NCBI GenBank assembly: GCA_002102225.1
Contig: LQPB01000053.1
Span: 1-64,000, forward strand
DNA: 64,000 nt
Reading direction: 5' to 3'
Source of the DNA: Mycobacterium interjectum
GTDB lineage: Bacteria; Actinomycetota; Actinomycetes; Mycobacteriales; Mycobacteriaceae
Shown: positions 15,852-24,320 of the stretch, piece after piece
Numbering within the stretch: the first letter of the stretch is position 1
Layout of the letters: each line of letters opens with the position of its first letter
Made by a program: the position numbers and the translations under genes
Notes under the pieces: model-generated
Database searches by the model: none
Seen by the model: the letters and a program-made list of their open reading frames with translations, nothing else
Told to the model about the DNA's origin: nothing

Positions 15852-16541
15852 ATGGCCGGTCGTTTGGTGCTGTTGCGGCACGGACAGTCCTACGGCAACG
15901 TCGAGCGCCGGCTGGACACCCGGCCGCCCGGCGCGGAGCTGACGCCGTTGGGCCGTGACCAGGCCCGGGCGTTTGCCCGCGGTTCGGGGCGGCCGGCGCT
16001 GCTCGCGCACTCAGTCGCGACGCGGGCGTCGCAGACGGCCCAGGTGATCGGCGGGGAAGTCGAAATGCGGGCGCTGGAAGTCGCCGACATCCACGAGGTG
16101 CAGGTGGGGCGCTTGGAGAACCGCGGCGACGACGACGCGGTCGCCGAATTCAACGCGATCTACGAGCGCTGGCATCGGGGTGAGCTCGACCTGCCGCTGC
16201 CCGGCGGGGAGTCCGGCAACGACGTGCTGGACCGCTACGTGCCGGTGCTGACCGAGCTACGGATGCGCTACCTGGACGACGACGGGTTCAACGGCGACAT
16301 CGTCGTCGTCAGCCACGGCGCGGCGATCCGGCTGGCCTCGGCGGTGCTGGCCGGGGTGGACGGCAACTTCGCGCTCGACAACCACCTCGACAACGCCGAA
16401 TCGGTGGTGCTGGCCCCGATCACCGACGGACGGTGGAGCTGCCTGCGGTGGGGACAGCTGACGCCGCCGTTTTTCCCCCAGCCCGACGACGCGACCCCGG
16501 TCGCGGACGCGGTGCGCTCAGGCACCGATCCGATGGGCTGA
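15852..16541 (+). CDS. Histidine phosphatase / phosphoglycerate mutase family protein (Rv3837c-like)
   Basis: 229 residues with the RHG motif VLLRHGQSYGN (phospho-accepting His9) and the second catalytic His in VVVSHGAAIRL. The family includes phosphatases and mutases; the substrate is not evident. It starts at ATG 15852, two bases after the pheA stop, so it is probably co-transcribed with pheA. Its last 24 bases overlap the convergent Cys-rich gene. Glycolytic mutase activity is unlikely, since the protein is small and outside that clade (judgement by eye). Confidence 0.9.
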   Translation: MAGRLVLLRHGQSYGNVERRLDTRPPGAELTPLGRDQARAFARGSGRPALLAHSVATRASQTAQVIGGEVEMRALEVADIHEVQVGRLENRGDDDAVAEFNAIYERWHRGELDLPLPGGESGNDVLDRYVPVLTELRMRYLDDDGFNGDIVVVSHGAAIRLASAVLAGVDGNFALDNHLDNAESVVLAPITDGRWSCLRWGQLTPPFFPQPDDATPVADAVRSGTDPMG

Positions 16542-16718
16542 CGACTCGTCCACGCATGCGCAGCCGATGGCGTCGCAATCGATGACGAACGTGTGCACCA
16601 CCAGCTCGGGGCTGTCGCAGTCCGGCTCGGTGCATTCCCACCGGCGCAGCGAATGGCGAATGATGGTGCCGTGGCAGTGATCTAAGCCCGCCCGGCACTC
16701 GCGGCACTCAGCGCTCAT
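16518..16718 (-). CDS. Small cysteine-rich protein, 66 aa
   Basis: 66 residues with eight Cys and several His: CRECRAGLDHCHGT, then WECTEPDCDSPE, then VIDCDAIGCACVDE. Spacing of paired CxxC / CxxxxC with His suggests one or two structural zinc sites. No signal peptide or TM helix. Codon use is mycobacterial. It overlaps the end of the convergent mutase-family gene by 24 bp. I believe similar small proteins occur in other mycobacteria; function unknown. Confidence 0.72.
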   Translation of the reverse strand: MSAECRECRAGLDHCHGTIIRHSLRRWECTEPDCDSPELVVHTFVIDCDAIGCACVDESSAHRIGA

Positions 16719-16783
16719 AAGCCGTTCATAGCACCCGGCCCGGACAATGTCGGGTTGCCGCGCCCGGGAATCGGCGGCGCGTC

Positions 16784-17134
16784 TCAGGCCCAGCCCAGCT
16801 CTTCCAGCCGGGTGTCATCGATGCCGAAGTGATGGGCGATTTCGTGGATGACCGTGATCGCCACCTCCTCGACCACGTCGTCGTCCGACTCGCAGGCGTC
16901 GAGCAGCGCCTCGCGATAGATGGTGATGGCGTCCGGCAGCGACCCGGCGTAGTCGGAGTCGCGTTCGGTGAGCGCCACCCCTTCGTAGAGCCCGAGCAGC
17001 TCGGCGTCCTCGGGATGGCGGTCCTCGACGAGGACGACGACGTTGTCCATCGCGGCCGCCAGTTCCGCCGGGATCAGGTCGAGCGCGTCGGAGACCAGCT
17101 CGTCGAACCGCTGCGGATCCATCCGAACGGGCAC
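16784..17134 (-). CDS. Small zincin-like metallopeptidase family protein (Rv3836-like)
   Basis: 116 residues. The C-terminal HEIAHHFGIDD is an HExxH zinc motif with a third ligand candidate, as in the metallopeptidase family found in actinobacteria and proteobacteria. The N-terminal part starts MDPQRFDELVSDALDLIP. The GTG at 17134 is four bases past the upstream stop, giving likely coupling; ATG 17122 is an alternative start. Protease activity is not demonstrated for this family. Confidence 0.85.
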   Translation of the reverse strand: MPVRMDPQRFDELVSDALDLIPAELAAAMDNVVVLVEDRHPEDAELLGLYEGVALTERDSDYAGSLPDAITIYREALLDACESDDDVVEEVAITVIHEIAHHFGIDDTRLEELGWA

Positions 17135-17138
17135 CCGG

Positions 17139-18419
17139 CTAGCCTCCCGGGGCCGGGGCGGGCTGGGCCGGCGCCGGCGTGGCCGGTGCCTGCGTGGCCG
17201 GCGCTTGCGGCTGCGTCACGACCGGCTGCTGCCCCGGCAGGTGCTGGTTGTTGGGCGGGATGGCGTCGGGCGCGGTGCTGGCCTGGGTCGGCTGGCTCGG
17301 CGCCTGAACCGGAATCGGCGGCATCGTCAGCCGCTCCTCGGGGATGTCCGGCGGCGGAACCGGCGCCTGCCCGTTGATGAGCAGCTGGCCCTTGGCGCTG
17401 TTGACCAGCGTGGCCCACCCCCCGTTGCCCAGCGTCGCGCCGATGCTGCAGGCCACCTGGCGGCTGCCCGCCGACCAACTGGGCAGCGACACGGTCGGGT
17501 AGATCAGGGTCAGGGTGGTGGTCCGCAGCTTGGTCGGCGCGAGGTAGGCGTCCGTCATCTTCGTGCACGAATCCTTGATGAACCCGTCCTGGTCGGGCTC
17601 GGCGGGCAAGGTGCCCGGAAACTTCTCGGCCAGGTTCACCGTGCCGGTGACCTCCATCGCGTGCGGCGCCGCGCAGTCGACCGGGACGTCGGTCGGCTGG
17701 TTGGTCGCCGAGTCGATGCCCAGGCACGTGCCGGCCGGCCAGACCTTGGACTGGTCGACATCGGCGACCTTGCCCTTGAAGACCTCCTGCTGGTTGTTGG
17801 CCCCCGGCAGCTGCAGGCCGCACAGCATGCGGCGGTCGCCGGACTGGCGCCAGGCCCGGTCACCGGCCCACAGCAGGCTGACCATGAACCTGCTGGCCGG
17901 GTCGAATTTGGGTCCCAGATAGTTGTGCACCGCGGGCTCGCACTGCTCCTGGGTCATCTGCTGGATCCGGGCCGGCGACGGGGGAGAGGCGCCCGGCCCG
18001 TACTCGGCGCCCGGAAACGTCCGCATGTCGACGGACTCGGCGACTTCGAACTTGTGCTCGTCGGCGCAGCTGACGATGCTGGCCGACTCCGGGGTGGCAT
18101 CCGGCCACGTCAGGCAATCGCCGCCCTTGGCGCGGTTGAAGGCGGCGTCGCTCTTGGTTCCGGTGCTGGGCACCGGCTCGCTGTTGATGTAGCCGGCCAG
18201 CCGTCCCGGCCCGTTGCCGGCCGGGATCGCGGTGACCAGCCCCGCGATCAACAGCCCGCCCAACGCGGTGAGCAGCAGCGCCCGCCGGGTCGCCGTCGCC
18301 TGCAACCCGCGCGGCCAGGCGAAGCCGGCCGGCGGCCGTTTCGCGGGGTCGCCGGGGGGGCCGGCGGGGGTGCCGGCTTCCACGGCTTCCTTCTCGGGCG
18401 CTTGCGACATCGGCTCCAT
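17139..18419 (-). CDS. Membrane protein with septum-formation-like extracellular domains (Rv3835-like)
   Basis: About 426 residues. A short cytoplasmic Pro-rich N-terminus precedes one TM helix (ALLLTALGGLLIAGLVTAIP). A long extracellular part follows with paired Cys motifs: GGDCLTWPDA, IVSCADEHKFEV, later GTCLGIDSAT, VDCAAPHAMEV. These fit two copies of the septum-formation (PF13845-type) domain. The C-terminal 90 residues are Pro/Gln/Ala-rich. Start is uncertain: ATG 18419 is used, ATG 18410 is possible. It resembles Rv3835. Divergent from serS. A role in envelope or division is inferred only from the domain name. Confidence 0.82.
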   Translation of the reverse strand: MEPMSQAPEKEAVEAGTPAGPPGDPAKRPPAGFAWPRGLQATATRRALLLTALGGLLIAGLVTAIPAGNGPGRLAGYINSEPVPSTGTKSDAAFNRAKGGDCLTWPDATPESASIVSCADEHKFEVAESVDMRTFPGAEYGPGASPPSPARIQQMTQEQCEPAVHNYLGPKFDPASRFMVSLLWAGDRAWRQSGDRRMLCGLQLPGANNQQEVFKGKVADVDQSKVWPAGTCLGIDSATNQPTDVPVDCAAPHAMEVTGTVNLAEKFPGTLPAEPDQDGFIKDSCTKMTDAYLAPTKLRTTTLTLIYPTVSLPSWSAGSRQVACSIGATLGNGGWATLVNSAKGQLLINGQAPVPPPDIPEERLTMPPIPVQAPSQPTQASTAPDAIPPNNQHLPGQQPVVTQPQAPATQAPATPAPAQPAPAPGG

Positions 18420-18532
18420 TCTGACAGGGCCGGCTAAGTGGCGTGACAAAAGTTACGGATGTGAAACTCCCGGTCGTGGCCCGATGGGGTGCTCTGCCGC
18501 CGCGGCGGCGCGGCAAAAGTAGTCTCAGGCGC

Positions 18533-19792
18533 GTGATCGACCTGAAGCTGCTCCGGGAAGACCCCGACGCCGTGCGCCGCTCCCAAGTCAGCCGGGGCGA
18601 GGACCCGACTCTGGTGGACGCGTTGGTGACCGCCGACGCCAACCGCCGCGCGGCGATTTCGGCCGCCGACGATCTGCGCGCCGAACAGAAGGCGGCCAGC
18701 AAGAGCGTCGGCGCGGCGTCGCCCGAGGAACGCCCGGCGAGGCTGGCGCGCGCCAAGGAGCTCGCCGAGCAGGTGAAGGCGGCCGAAGCCGCCCAGGCCG
18801 AGGCCGAGGCGGCGTTCACCGCGGCGCACCTGGCGATCTCGAACGTCATCATCGACGGGGTGCCCTCCGGCGGGGAGGACGACTACCGGGTACTCGACGT
18901 GGTCGGCGAGCCCGCGGCGCTCGAAAACCCAAGGGATCACTTGGAATTGGGCGAGTCGTTGGGGCTGATCGACATGCAGCGCGGCGCCAAGGTGTCCGGA
19001 TCGCGGTTCTACTTCCTGACCGGGCGGGGCGCGCTGTTGCAGCTGGGCCTGCTGCAGCTGGCCCTGCGGCTGGCCGTCGACAACGGCTTCATCCCGATCA
19101 TTCCGCCCGTGCTGGTGCGCCCGGAGGTGATGGCCGGCACCGGATTTCTGGGCGCCCACGCCGACGAGGTGTACCGGGTCGAGGCCGACGACCTGTACCT
19201 GGTGGGCACGTCCGAGGTGCCGCTGGCCGGCTACCACGCCGACGAGATCCTCGACCTGTCCGGCGGCCCGCTGCGCTACGCGGGCTGGTCGTCATGCTTT
19301 CGGCGGGAGGCCGGCAGCTACGGCAAGGACACCCGCGGCATCATCCGGGTGCACCAGTTCGACAAGGTGGAGGGGTTCGTCTACTGCCAGCCGGGCGACG
19401 CCGAGGCCGAACACCAACGGCTGCTGGGCTGGCAGCGCGAGATGCTGGCCCGCATCGAGGTGCCGTATCGGGTGATCGACGTCGCCGCGGGCGATCTCGG
19501 CTCGTCGGCCGCGCGCAAATTCGACTGCGAGGCATGGGTTCCCACGCAGGGCGCCTACCGCGAGCTGACCTCGACGTCGAATTGCACCACCTTTCAGGCG
19601 CGCCGGCTGGCCACCCGCTACCGGGACGCGAATGGCAAGCCGCAGGTGGCGGCCACGCTCAACGGCACCCTGGGCACCACCCGGTGGCTGGTGGCGATCT
19701 TGGAGAACCACCAGCGGCCCGACGGCAGCGTGCGGGTGCCCGCCGCGCTGGTGCCGTTCGTGGGCACCGAGCTGCTGGAGCCGGCCGGCTAG
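18533..19792 (+). CDS. serS: Seryl-tRNA synthetase
   Basis: 419 residues, equal in length to M. tuberculosis SerS. It has an N-terminal tRNA-binding coiled coil (about 30-110, Ala/Glu/Lys-rich) and a class II catalytic core with motif 2 ([17 protein letters not shown]) and motif 3 ([18 protein letters not shown]). It charges tRNA-Ser. The GTG at 18533 begins [17 protein letters not shown], the conserved start; the frame runs 30 codons further upstream. Its stop codon overlaps the stop of the convergent AraC gene. Confidence 0.97.
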   Translation: MIDLKLLREDPDAVRRSQVSRGEDPTLVDALVTADANRRAAISAADDLRAEQKAASKSVGAASPEERPARLARAKELAEQVKAAEAAQAEAEAAFTAAHLAISNVIIDGVPSGGEDDYRVLDVVGEPAALENPRDHLELGESLGLIDMQRGAKVSGSRFYFLTGRGALLQLGLLQLALRLAVDNGFIPIIPPVLVRPEVMAGTGFLGAHADEVYRVEADDLYLVGTSEVPLAGYHADEILDLSGGPLRYAGWSSCFRREAGSYGKDTRGIIRVHQFDKVEGFVYCQPGDAEAEHQRLLGWQREMLARIEVPYRVIDVAAGDLGSSAARKFDCEAWVPTQGAYRELTSTSNCTTFQARRLATRYRDANGKPQVAATLNGTLGTTRWLVAILENHQRPDGSVRVPAALVPFVGTELLEPAG

Positions 19793-20529
19793 AGGCGCCG
19801 CGCGCCCGGGGTGTGGCCGAACGCCCGCCGGTAGGTGTCGATGAAGGCGCTGGGCGTGGCCCAGCCGCACGCCAGCGCCACCGCGGTGACGCCGTGGTCC
19901 TCGGCGAGCAGCATCAGCGCGTGCTGCAGGCGGACCTGGGTGCGCCACCGCGGGTAGGTCATGCCCAGCTCGTCGGCGAACAAGCGGCTCAGGGTGCGCT
20001 GGCTGACGCCGACCCGGCTGCCGAGTTGCCGCAACGTCAACGGGTTCGTCAGGTCGTCGGTGATCAGCGCGCACGCCCGCCGCAGCCGGCTGTCGGTGGG
20101 CGTCGGAATCCACAGCGGCTCACCAATGCCCGTCGTCTGCAGCTGGTCGTGAATCACCGCCAGCATGCGGTGGTGTCGATCGCTGTCGGGCGCCTCGGAT
20201 TGCGAGCAGGCGATGATCAGTTCTCGCATCAGCGAATTGACGGCCAGCACGGCCGGTGTCGTGGGACCTCGACGGTAGCGCTGTGGGTCGAGCGCGACGC
20301 CGTGGAATTGGGTGTGGCCGTGGAACCTGTGTTCGTGCCACACGCCGGCCGGTATCCAGATGGCGCGGTTCGCCGGGGTGATCCACGTGCCGGCGGGGGT
20401 GGTCACCGAGACCGCACCGCGGGAGGGGTAGACGATCTGGTGCAGGTGATGCCGGTGGCGCCGGATCCGCGCGCCCGGGGGCAGCGACTGGGACGAGGTC
20501 GCGAGCCCCCGCTGGCCGATTTCCGACAT
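19789..20529 (-). CDS. AraC-family transcriptional regulator (Rv3833-like)
   Basis: 246 residues: an N-terminal cupin ligand domain ([33 protein letters not shown]) and a C-terminal pair of AraC helix-turn-helix motifs ([20 protein letters not shown] and [20 protein letters not shown]). The His-rich cupin suggests a small-molecule or metal-responsive sensor. The start at 20529 (MSEIGQRG) is preferred; the frame runs further upstream through the divergent promoter. An inverted repeat overlaps the start, suggesting autoregulation. The divergent partner is a methyltransferase. Confidence 0.88.
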   Translation of the reverse strand: MSEIGQRGLATSSQSLPPGARIRRHRHHLHQIVYPSRGAVSVTTPAGTWITPANRAIWIPAGVWHEHRFHGHTQFHGVALDPQRYRRGPTTPAVLAVNSLMRELIIACSQSEAPDSDRHHRMLAVIHDQLQTTGIGEPLWIPTPTDSRLRRACALITDDLTNPLTLRQLGSRVGVSQRTLSRLFADELGMTYPRWRTQVRLQHALMLLAEDHGVTAVALACGWATPSAFIDTYRRAFGHTPGARRL

Positions 20530-20583
20530 ATCACGGCAGGATATCGGAAGCCCGCAAGCCGCGGCACGCCTAGCTTTGGCGAT

Positions 20584-21153
20584 ATGGCGATGAATCTTGT
20601 GCACCGGTGGCGGTGCAGCTCGACGAGCTGGCAAGAAACGGTCGCGGACCGACTGCTGCCCTGGGTGCTCCGCGATGTCGAATTAGGCTCTCGCACATTG
20701 GAAATCGGTCCGGGGTACGGCGCGACGACGCGCGCCCTGCTGGATCGGGCCGAGTCGCTCACCGCCGTCGAGGTCGACGCCGCGATGGCCGATCGGCTGG
20801 ATCGTCGCTACGGCGCGGCGGCCCGCATCATCCACGGCGACGGCACCGACACCGGGCTGCCCGATGACCACTTCAGCTCGGTGGTGTGCTTCACCATGTT
20901 GCACCACGTTCCCACCGCGGACTTGCAGGATCGGCTGTTCGGGGAGGCCTTCCGGGTGCTGCGGCCCGGTGGCGCGTTCGCCGGCAGCGACGGGGTGCCG
21001 TCGCTGACCTTCCGGCTGCTCCACATCGCCGACACCTACAACCCGGTGCCACCGGAGGATCTCGGCAGGCGGCTGACGGCCGCCGGGTTCACCGACGTCC
21101 GGATCGACGTGTCGGGTGGCCGGCAGCGGTGGCGTGCCACCAAACCGGTCTGA
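20584..21153 (+). CDS. Class I SAM-dependent methyltransferase (Rv3832c-like)
   Basis: 189 residues with motif I TLEIGPGYGATTRAL, the acidic residue ending strand 2 (AVEVDAAMADRL), motif II-like HGDGTDTGLPDDHFSSVVCF and HHVPTADLQDRLFGEAFRVL. Substrate unknown; this group acts on small molecules or lipids. ATG 20584 with a second ATG two codons later. It is divergent from the AraC regulator across 54 bp, so it is a probable target of that regulator. Confidence 0.9.
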   Translation: MAMNLVHRWRCSSTSWQETVADRLLPWVLRDVELGSRTLEIGPGYGATTRALLDRAESLTAVEVDAAMADRLDRRYGAAARIIHGDGTDTGLPDDHFSSVVCFTMLHHVPTADLQDRLFGEAFRVLRPGGAFAGSDGVPSLTFRLLHIADTYNPVPPEDLGRRLTAAGFTDVRIDVSGGRQRWRATKPV

Positions 21154-21169
21154 GCGCGGGGCTTTTCGG

Positions 21170-21661
21170 TCAGGCGTCCACGGTCGCGGGTGCGGGCGCG
21201 GACTTCTCGTGCCTGCGCTGCCGCTCCATGGTGGCGAAGTAGAAGGCGAACGCGAACGCGAAGCTGGTGAACAGGCTGGACACGAAGTACAGCCAGGGCC
21301 GGCGCAGCCCGCGACGGTAGCCGTCGACAATGGTGAACAGCGGCAGCAGGATCACATTCGCGATCGTGTAGTCCTGACTGGCCGAGCTCGCGGCCGGGTT
21401 GGTGAACATCAGCTGGATGTATTCGGCCCAACTGCCGTGGCCCCAGATCGGATTGGTCGACCCCTTCGCGTACTCCTGCACGAAATGGATGTTGAAATAC
21501 CAGCCCAGCGCGACCGACGCGATGCCGACGACGTAGTAAACGGCTTCCAAGGGTGAGAACAACGGGCCGGCGGCCGGCCGGGCGAAGACCTTGGAATTGG
21601 ACGCGACGATCCAGCCGATGACAGTAAGGCCGAGAACCGCATGCACGAGAAGCGAGACCAT
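21170..21661 (-). CDS. DUF2834-family membrane protein (Rv3831-like)
   Basis: 163 residues with about four TM helices (MVSLLVHAVLGLTVIGWIVA; AVYYVVGIASVALGWYFNIH; IANVILLPLFTIVDGY; PWLYFVSSLFTSFAFAFAFY). It ends in a charged tail (ERQRRHEKSAPAPA). DUF2834 proteins have no known function. The ATG at 21661 opens the first helix; the longer frame upstream runs through the promoter of the divergent TetR gene. Likely controlled by that TetR protein through the shared 70-bp region. Confidence 0.85.
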   Translation of the reverse strand: MVSLLVHAVLGLTVIGWIVASNSKVFARPAAGPLFSPLEAVYYVVGIASVALGWYFNIHFVQEYAKGSTNPIWGHGSWAEYIQLMFTNPAASSASQDYTIANVILLPLFTIVDGYRRGLRRPWLYFVSSLFTSFAFAFAFYFATMERQRRHEKSAPAPATVDA

Positions 21662-21691
21662 GGCCGAAGTGTCGCTCGCGGGCCGAAGTTT

Positions 21692-21705
21692 TGTCAATAA
21701 TGACA
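21692..21705. promoter_or_regulatory. TetR-type operator 1 (DUF2834 / TetR divergent promoter)
   Basis: TGTCAATAATGACA is a near-perfect inverted repeat, with flanks AAGTTT upstream and GAA downstream that are shared with operator 2. It is centred between the divergent DUF2834 and TetR genes. Confidence 0.75.
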
Positions 21706-21731
21706 GAAGATGGAGGGGGTACGTTACTGGC

Positions 21732-22349
21732 ATGGTCCGACCCGCGCAGACGGCGCGCAGCGAGCGCACCCGCGAGGCGCTGATCCAGGCCGCGCTGGTG
21801 CGCTTCCTGGCCCAGGGCGTCGAGGACACGTCGGCCGAGCAGATCGCCTCGGACGCGGGGGTGTCGCTGCGGACCTTCTACCGCCATTTCCGCTCCAAGC
21901 ACGACCTGTTGTTCGCCGACTACACCGGGCTGAACTGGTTTCGCGCCGCGCTGGACGCCCGGCCGGCCGCCGAGCCGATCATCGATTCGGTGCAGTCGGC
22001 CGTCTTCTCGTTCCCCTATGACGTTGAGGCCGTGACGAAAATCGCGGCGTTGCGGGGCGGGGAGCTCGACCCCGGCCGCATCGTGCGCCACATCCAGGAG
22101 GTCCAAGCCGACTTCGCCGACGCCATCCAGGAACAACTGCAACGGCGTAGCTGTGCGGCGGCGCTGACGCCCGACGCTCGGTTGCGCGCGGCGGTGACCG
22201 CGCGCTGCATCGCGGCGGCGGTTTTCGGCGCGATGGAACTCTGGATGCTCGGCGAGGACCGGTCGCTGGGCGAGCTGGCGCGGATGTGCCACACCGCGCT
22301 CGAGTCGCTGCGGGCCGGCATCACCGACGCCTGGGCGGCCAGCACCTGA
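21732..22349 (+). CDS. TetR-family transcriptional regulator (Rv3830c-like)
   Basis: 205 residues: HTH at residues 30-55 (TSAEQIASDAGVSLRTFYRH, FRSKHDLLF) followed by a helical ligand domain. It resembles Rv3830c. Matching operators lie directly upstream of it and upstream of the next gene, which supports autoregulation and control of the dehydrogenase and the divergent DUF2834 gene. Ligand unknown. Confidence 0.92.
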   Translation: MVRPAQTARSERTREALIQAALVRFLAQGVEDTSAEQIASDAGVSLRTFYRHFRSKHDLLFADYTGLNWFRAALDARPAAEPIIDSVQSAVFSFPYDVEAVTKIAALRGGELDPGRIVRHIQEVQADFADAIQEQLQRRSCAAALTPDARLRAAVTARCIAAAVFGAMELWMLGEDRSLGELARMCHTALESLRAGITDAWAAST

Positions 22350-22358
22350 ACACAGTTT

Positions 22359-22372
22359 CGTCATAATTGACA
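22359..22372. promoter_or_regulatory. TetR-type operator 2 (upstream of the flavin dehydrogenase)
   Basis: CGTCATAATTGACA, reverse complement TGTCAATTATGACG, differs from operator 1 at two of 14 positions. The flanks AAGTTT and GAAA are also shared in this orientation. It starts 9 bp after the TetR stop and ends 44 bp before the dehydrogenase ATG. Confidence 0.75.
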
Positions 22373-22416
22373 AAACTTGGCGGGCATGCCAGCCTCCATT
22401 CCTGGAGGGCAGGGAC

Positions 22417-23991
22417 ATGACTGAATACGACGCGATCGTCATCGGCGCGGGCCACAACGGGTTGGCCGCGGCGGTGCTGCTACAAAAGGCCGGGCTGCGG
22501 ACGCTGTGCCTGGACGCCAAGCTCTATGCCGGCGGGATGGCTTCCACGGTCGAGCTTTTCGACGGGTACCACTTCGAGATCGCCGGCTCGGTGCAGTTCC
22601 CGACCGCGTCGGTGGTGGTCGAGGAATTGGGCCTGGACACCCTCGAGACCATCGACCTGGAGGTGATGTCGGTCGCGGTGCGCGGCGTCGGCGACGACCC
22701 GCTGATCCAGTACAGCGACCCCATCAAGCTGTTCACGCACCTCAACGAGGTGCACGGGGCGGACGCCGTCAACGGGATGGCGGGGCTGATGGCCTGGAGC
22801 CAGGCGCCGACGCGGGCGCTGGGCCGGTTCGAGGCGGGCACCCCACCCAAGACCTTCGACGAGATGTATGCCTGCGCCACCAACGAATTCGAACGCTCGG
22901 CGATCGACGACATGCTGTTCGGTTCGGTCACCGACGTGCTGGACCGCTACCTGCCCGACCGCGAGAAACACGGGGCGCTGCGCGGCTCGATGACGGTGCT
23001 GGCCGTCAACACCCTGTACCGCGGGCCCGCCACGCCGGGCAGCGCGGCGGCGCTCGCCTTCGGGCTGGGCGTGCCCGACGGGGACACCATGCAGATGAAG
23101 AAGCTGCGCGGCGGCATCGGCGCGCTGACCGCCCACCTGGCGCGGCTGTTGGAAAGCCTGGGCGGGGAAGTGCGGCTGCGCACCAAGGTCACCGACATCC
23201 TGGTCGACAATGCCCAGTCCGGCGGCCGGGTCACCGGCGTGCGCACCGAGGCGGGGGAGACGCTGGCCGCGCCCATCGTCGTCTCCAACCTGGCGCCCGA
23301 CACCACGCTGAACGACCTGATCGATCCGGCCGCGCTGCCCGCCGACATCCGCGAGCGCTACGCGGGAATCGACCACCGCGGCAGCTACCTGCAGATGCAC
23401 TTCGCGCTGCACGAGGCCCCGAAATTCGCCGCGCCCTACGAGGTGCTCAACGAGCCGGCGATGCAGGCGTCCATCGGCCTGTTCTGCACGCCGGAGGAAG
23501 TCCAGCAGCAGTGGGAGGACGCCAAGCGCGGGATCGTGCCGGCCGACCCGACGCTGGTGTTGCAGATCCCGTCGCAGAACGACCCGGACCTGGCGCCCGA
23601 GGGCAAGCACGCGGCGTCGGCGTTCGCGCTGTGGTTCCCGATCGAGGGCGGCGCGGACTACGGCCAGACGAAGGTCGAGATGGGCCAGCGTGTGATCGAC
23701 AAGATCACCCGGCTGGCGCCGAACTTCGAGGGCAGCATCATCCGGCATACCACCTTCACGCCCAGGCACATGGGGGTGATGTTCGGCGCCCCCGGGGGCG
23801 ACTACTGCCACGGCCTGTTGAGCTCGGACCAGATCGGGCCGAATCGCCCCGGTCCGAAAGGCTTTCTCGGACAGCCAATCCCGATCAAGGGGCTGTACCT
23901 CGGCGGCGCCGGCTGCCACGGCGGGCCGGGGATCACCTTCATTCCCGGCTACAACGCCGCCCGCGCGGCGCTGGAGGATCTGGGACGCTAG
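22417..23991 (+). CDS. Phytoene-desaturase-like FAD oxidoreductase (Rv3829c-like)
   Basis: 524 residues: an N-terminal dinucleotide-binding fold (IVIGAGHNGLAAAVL) and the GG-doublet region of amine-oxidase/phytoene-desaturase flavoproteins. The C-terminal FAD-binding signature GLYLGGAGCHGGPGITFIPG follows. It is closest to the PYROXD2/Rv3829c group. Substrate unknown; the family acts on carotenoids, lipids or amines. Operator 2 upstream suggests induction when the TetR ligand is present. It starts at ATG 22417 behind GGAGGGCAGGGAC. The stop overlaps that of the convergent Rv3819-like gene by 4 bp. Confidence 0.92.
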   Translation: MTEYDAIVIGAGHNGLAAAVLLQKAGLRTLCLDAKLYAGGMASTVELFDGYHFEIAGSVQFPTASVVVEELGLDTLETIDLEVMSVAVRGVGDDPLIQYSDPIKLFTHLNEVHGADAVNGMAGLMAWSQAPTRALGRFEAGTPPKTFDEMYACATNEFERSAIDDMLFGSVTDVLDRYLPDREKHGALRGSMTVLAVNTLYRGPATPGSAAALAFGLGVPDGDTMQMKKLRGGIGALTAHLARLLESLGGEVRLRTKVTDILVDNAQSGGRVTGVRTEAGETLAAPIVVSNLAPDTTLNDLIDPAALPADIRERYAGIDHRGSYLQMHFALHEAPKFAAPYEVLNEPAMQASIGLFCTPEEVQQQWEDAKRGIVPADPTLVLQIPSQNDPDLAPEGKHAASAFALWFPIEGGADYGQTKVEMGQRVIDKITRLAPNFEGSIIRHTTFTPRHMGVMFGAPGGDYCHGLLSSDQIGPNRPGPKGFLGQPIPIKGLYLGGAGCHGGPGITFIPGYNAARAALEDLGR

Positions 23992-24320
23992 CCGCGCGCG
24001 CCCAGCAGTTCGTCCAGCAATGCGGTGAACTCCTCCGGGCGTTCCGGCGTCAACGCGGGGCTGGGCCAGGTTCCCGGTACGTCGAGGGTGATCAGCGTCG
24101 ACTTGAACGGCCGCTGGATGTCCAGGGGCAGCCAGCGGCGGAAGTCGGAGCTGCCCCAGATGCGGAACCGCTGCATGAACATGCCCAACGACTCGACCTT
24201 GTATCCGCGGATGCTGTCCAGCGCGATGACCTTGGACGTGCCGGACGGAAAGTGGTAGCGGCGCAACGTGATCGCCGCGTGATCCAGCTGGACCAGCCCG
24301 TCGTCGTAATTCGCGTTCAT
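23988..24320 (-). CDS. Small PH-like protein, Rv3819 type
   Basis: 110 residues, matching the length of Rv3819. It reads as an all-beta protein with a C-terminal helix (EEFTALLDELLGARG), like bacterial PH-like proteins: LDHAAITLRRYHFPSGTSKV, IRGYKVESLGMFMQRFRIWG, STLITLDVPGTWPSP. The ATG overlaps the stop of the upstream beta-lactamase/Rieske gene (ATGA), so the two are translated together and may form a pair. Function unknown. Confidence 0.85.
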   Translation of the reverse strand: MNANYDDGLVQLDHAAITLRRYHFPSGTSKVIALDSIRGYKVESLGMFMQRFRIWGSSDFRRWLPLDIQRPFKSTLITLDVPGTWPSPALTPERPEEFTALLDELLGARG

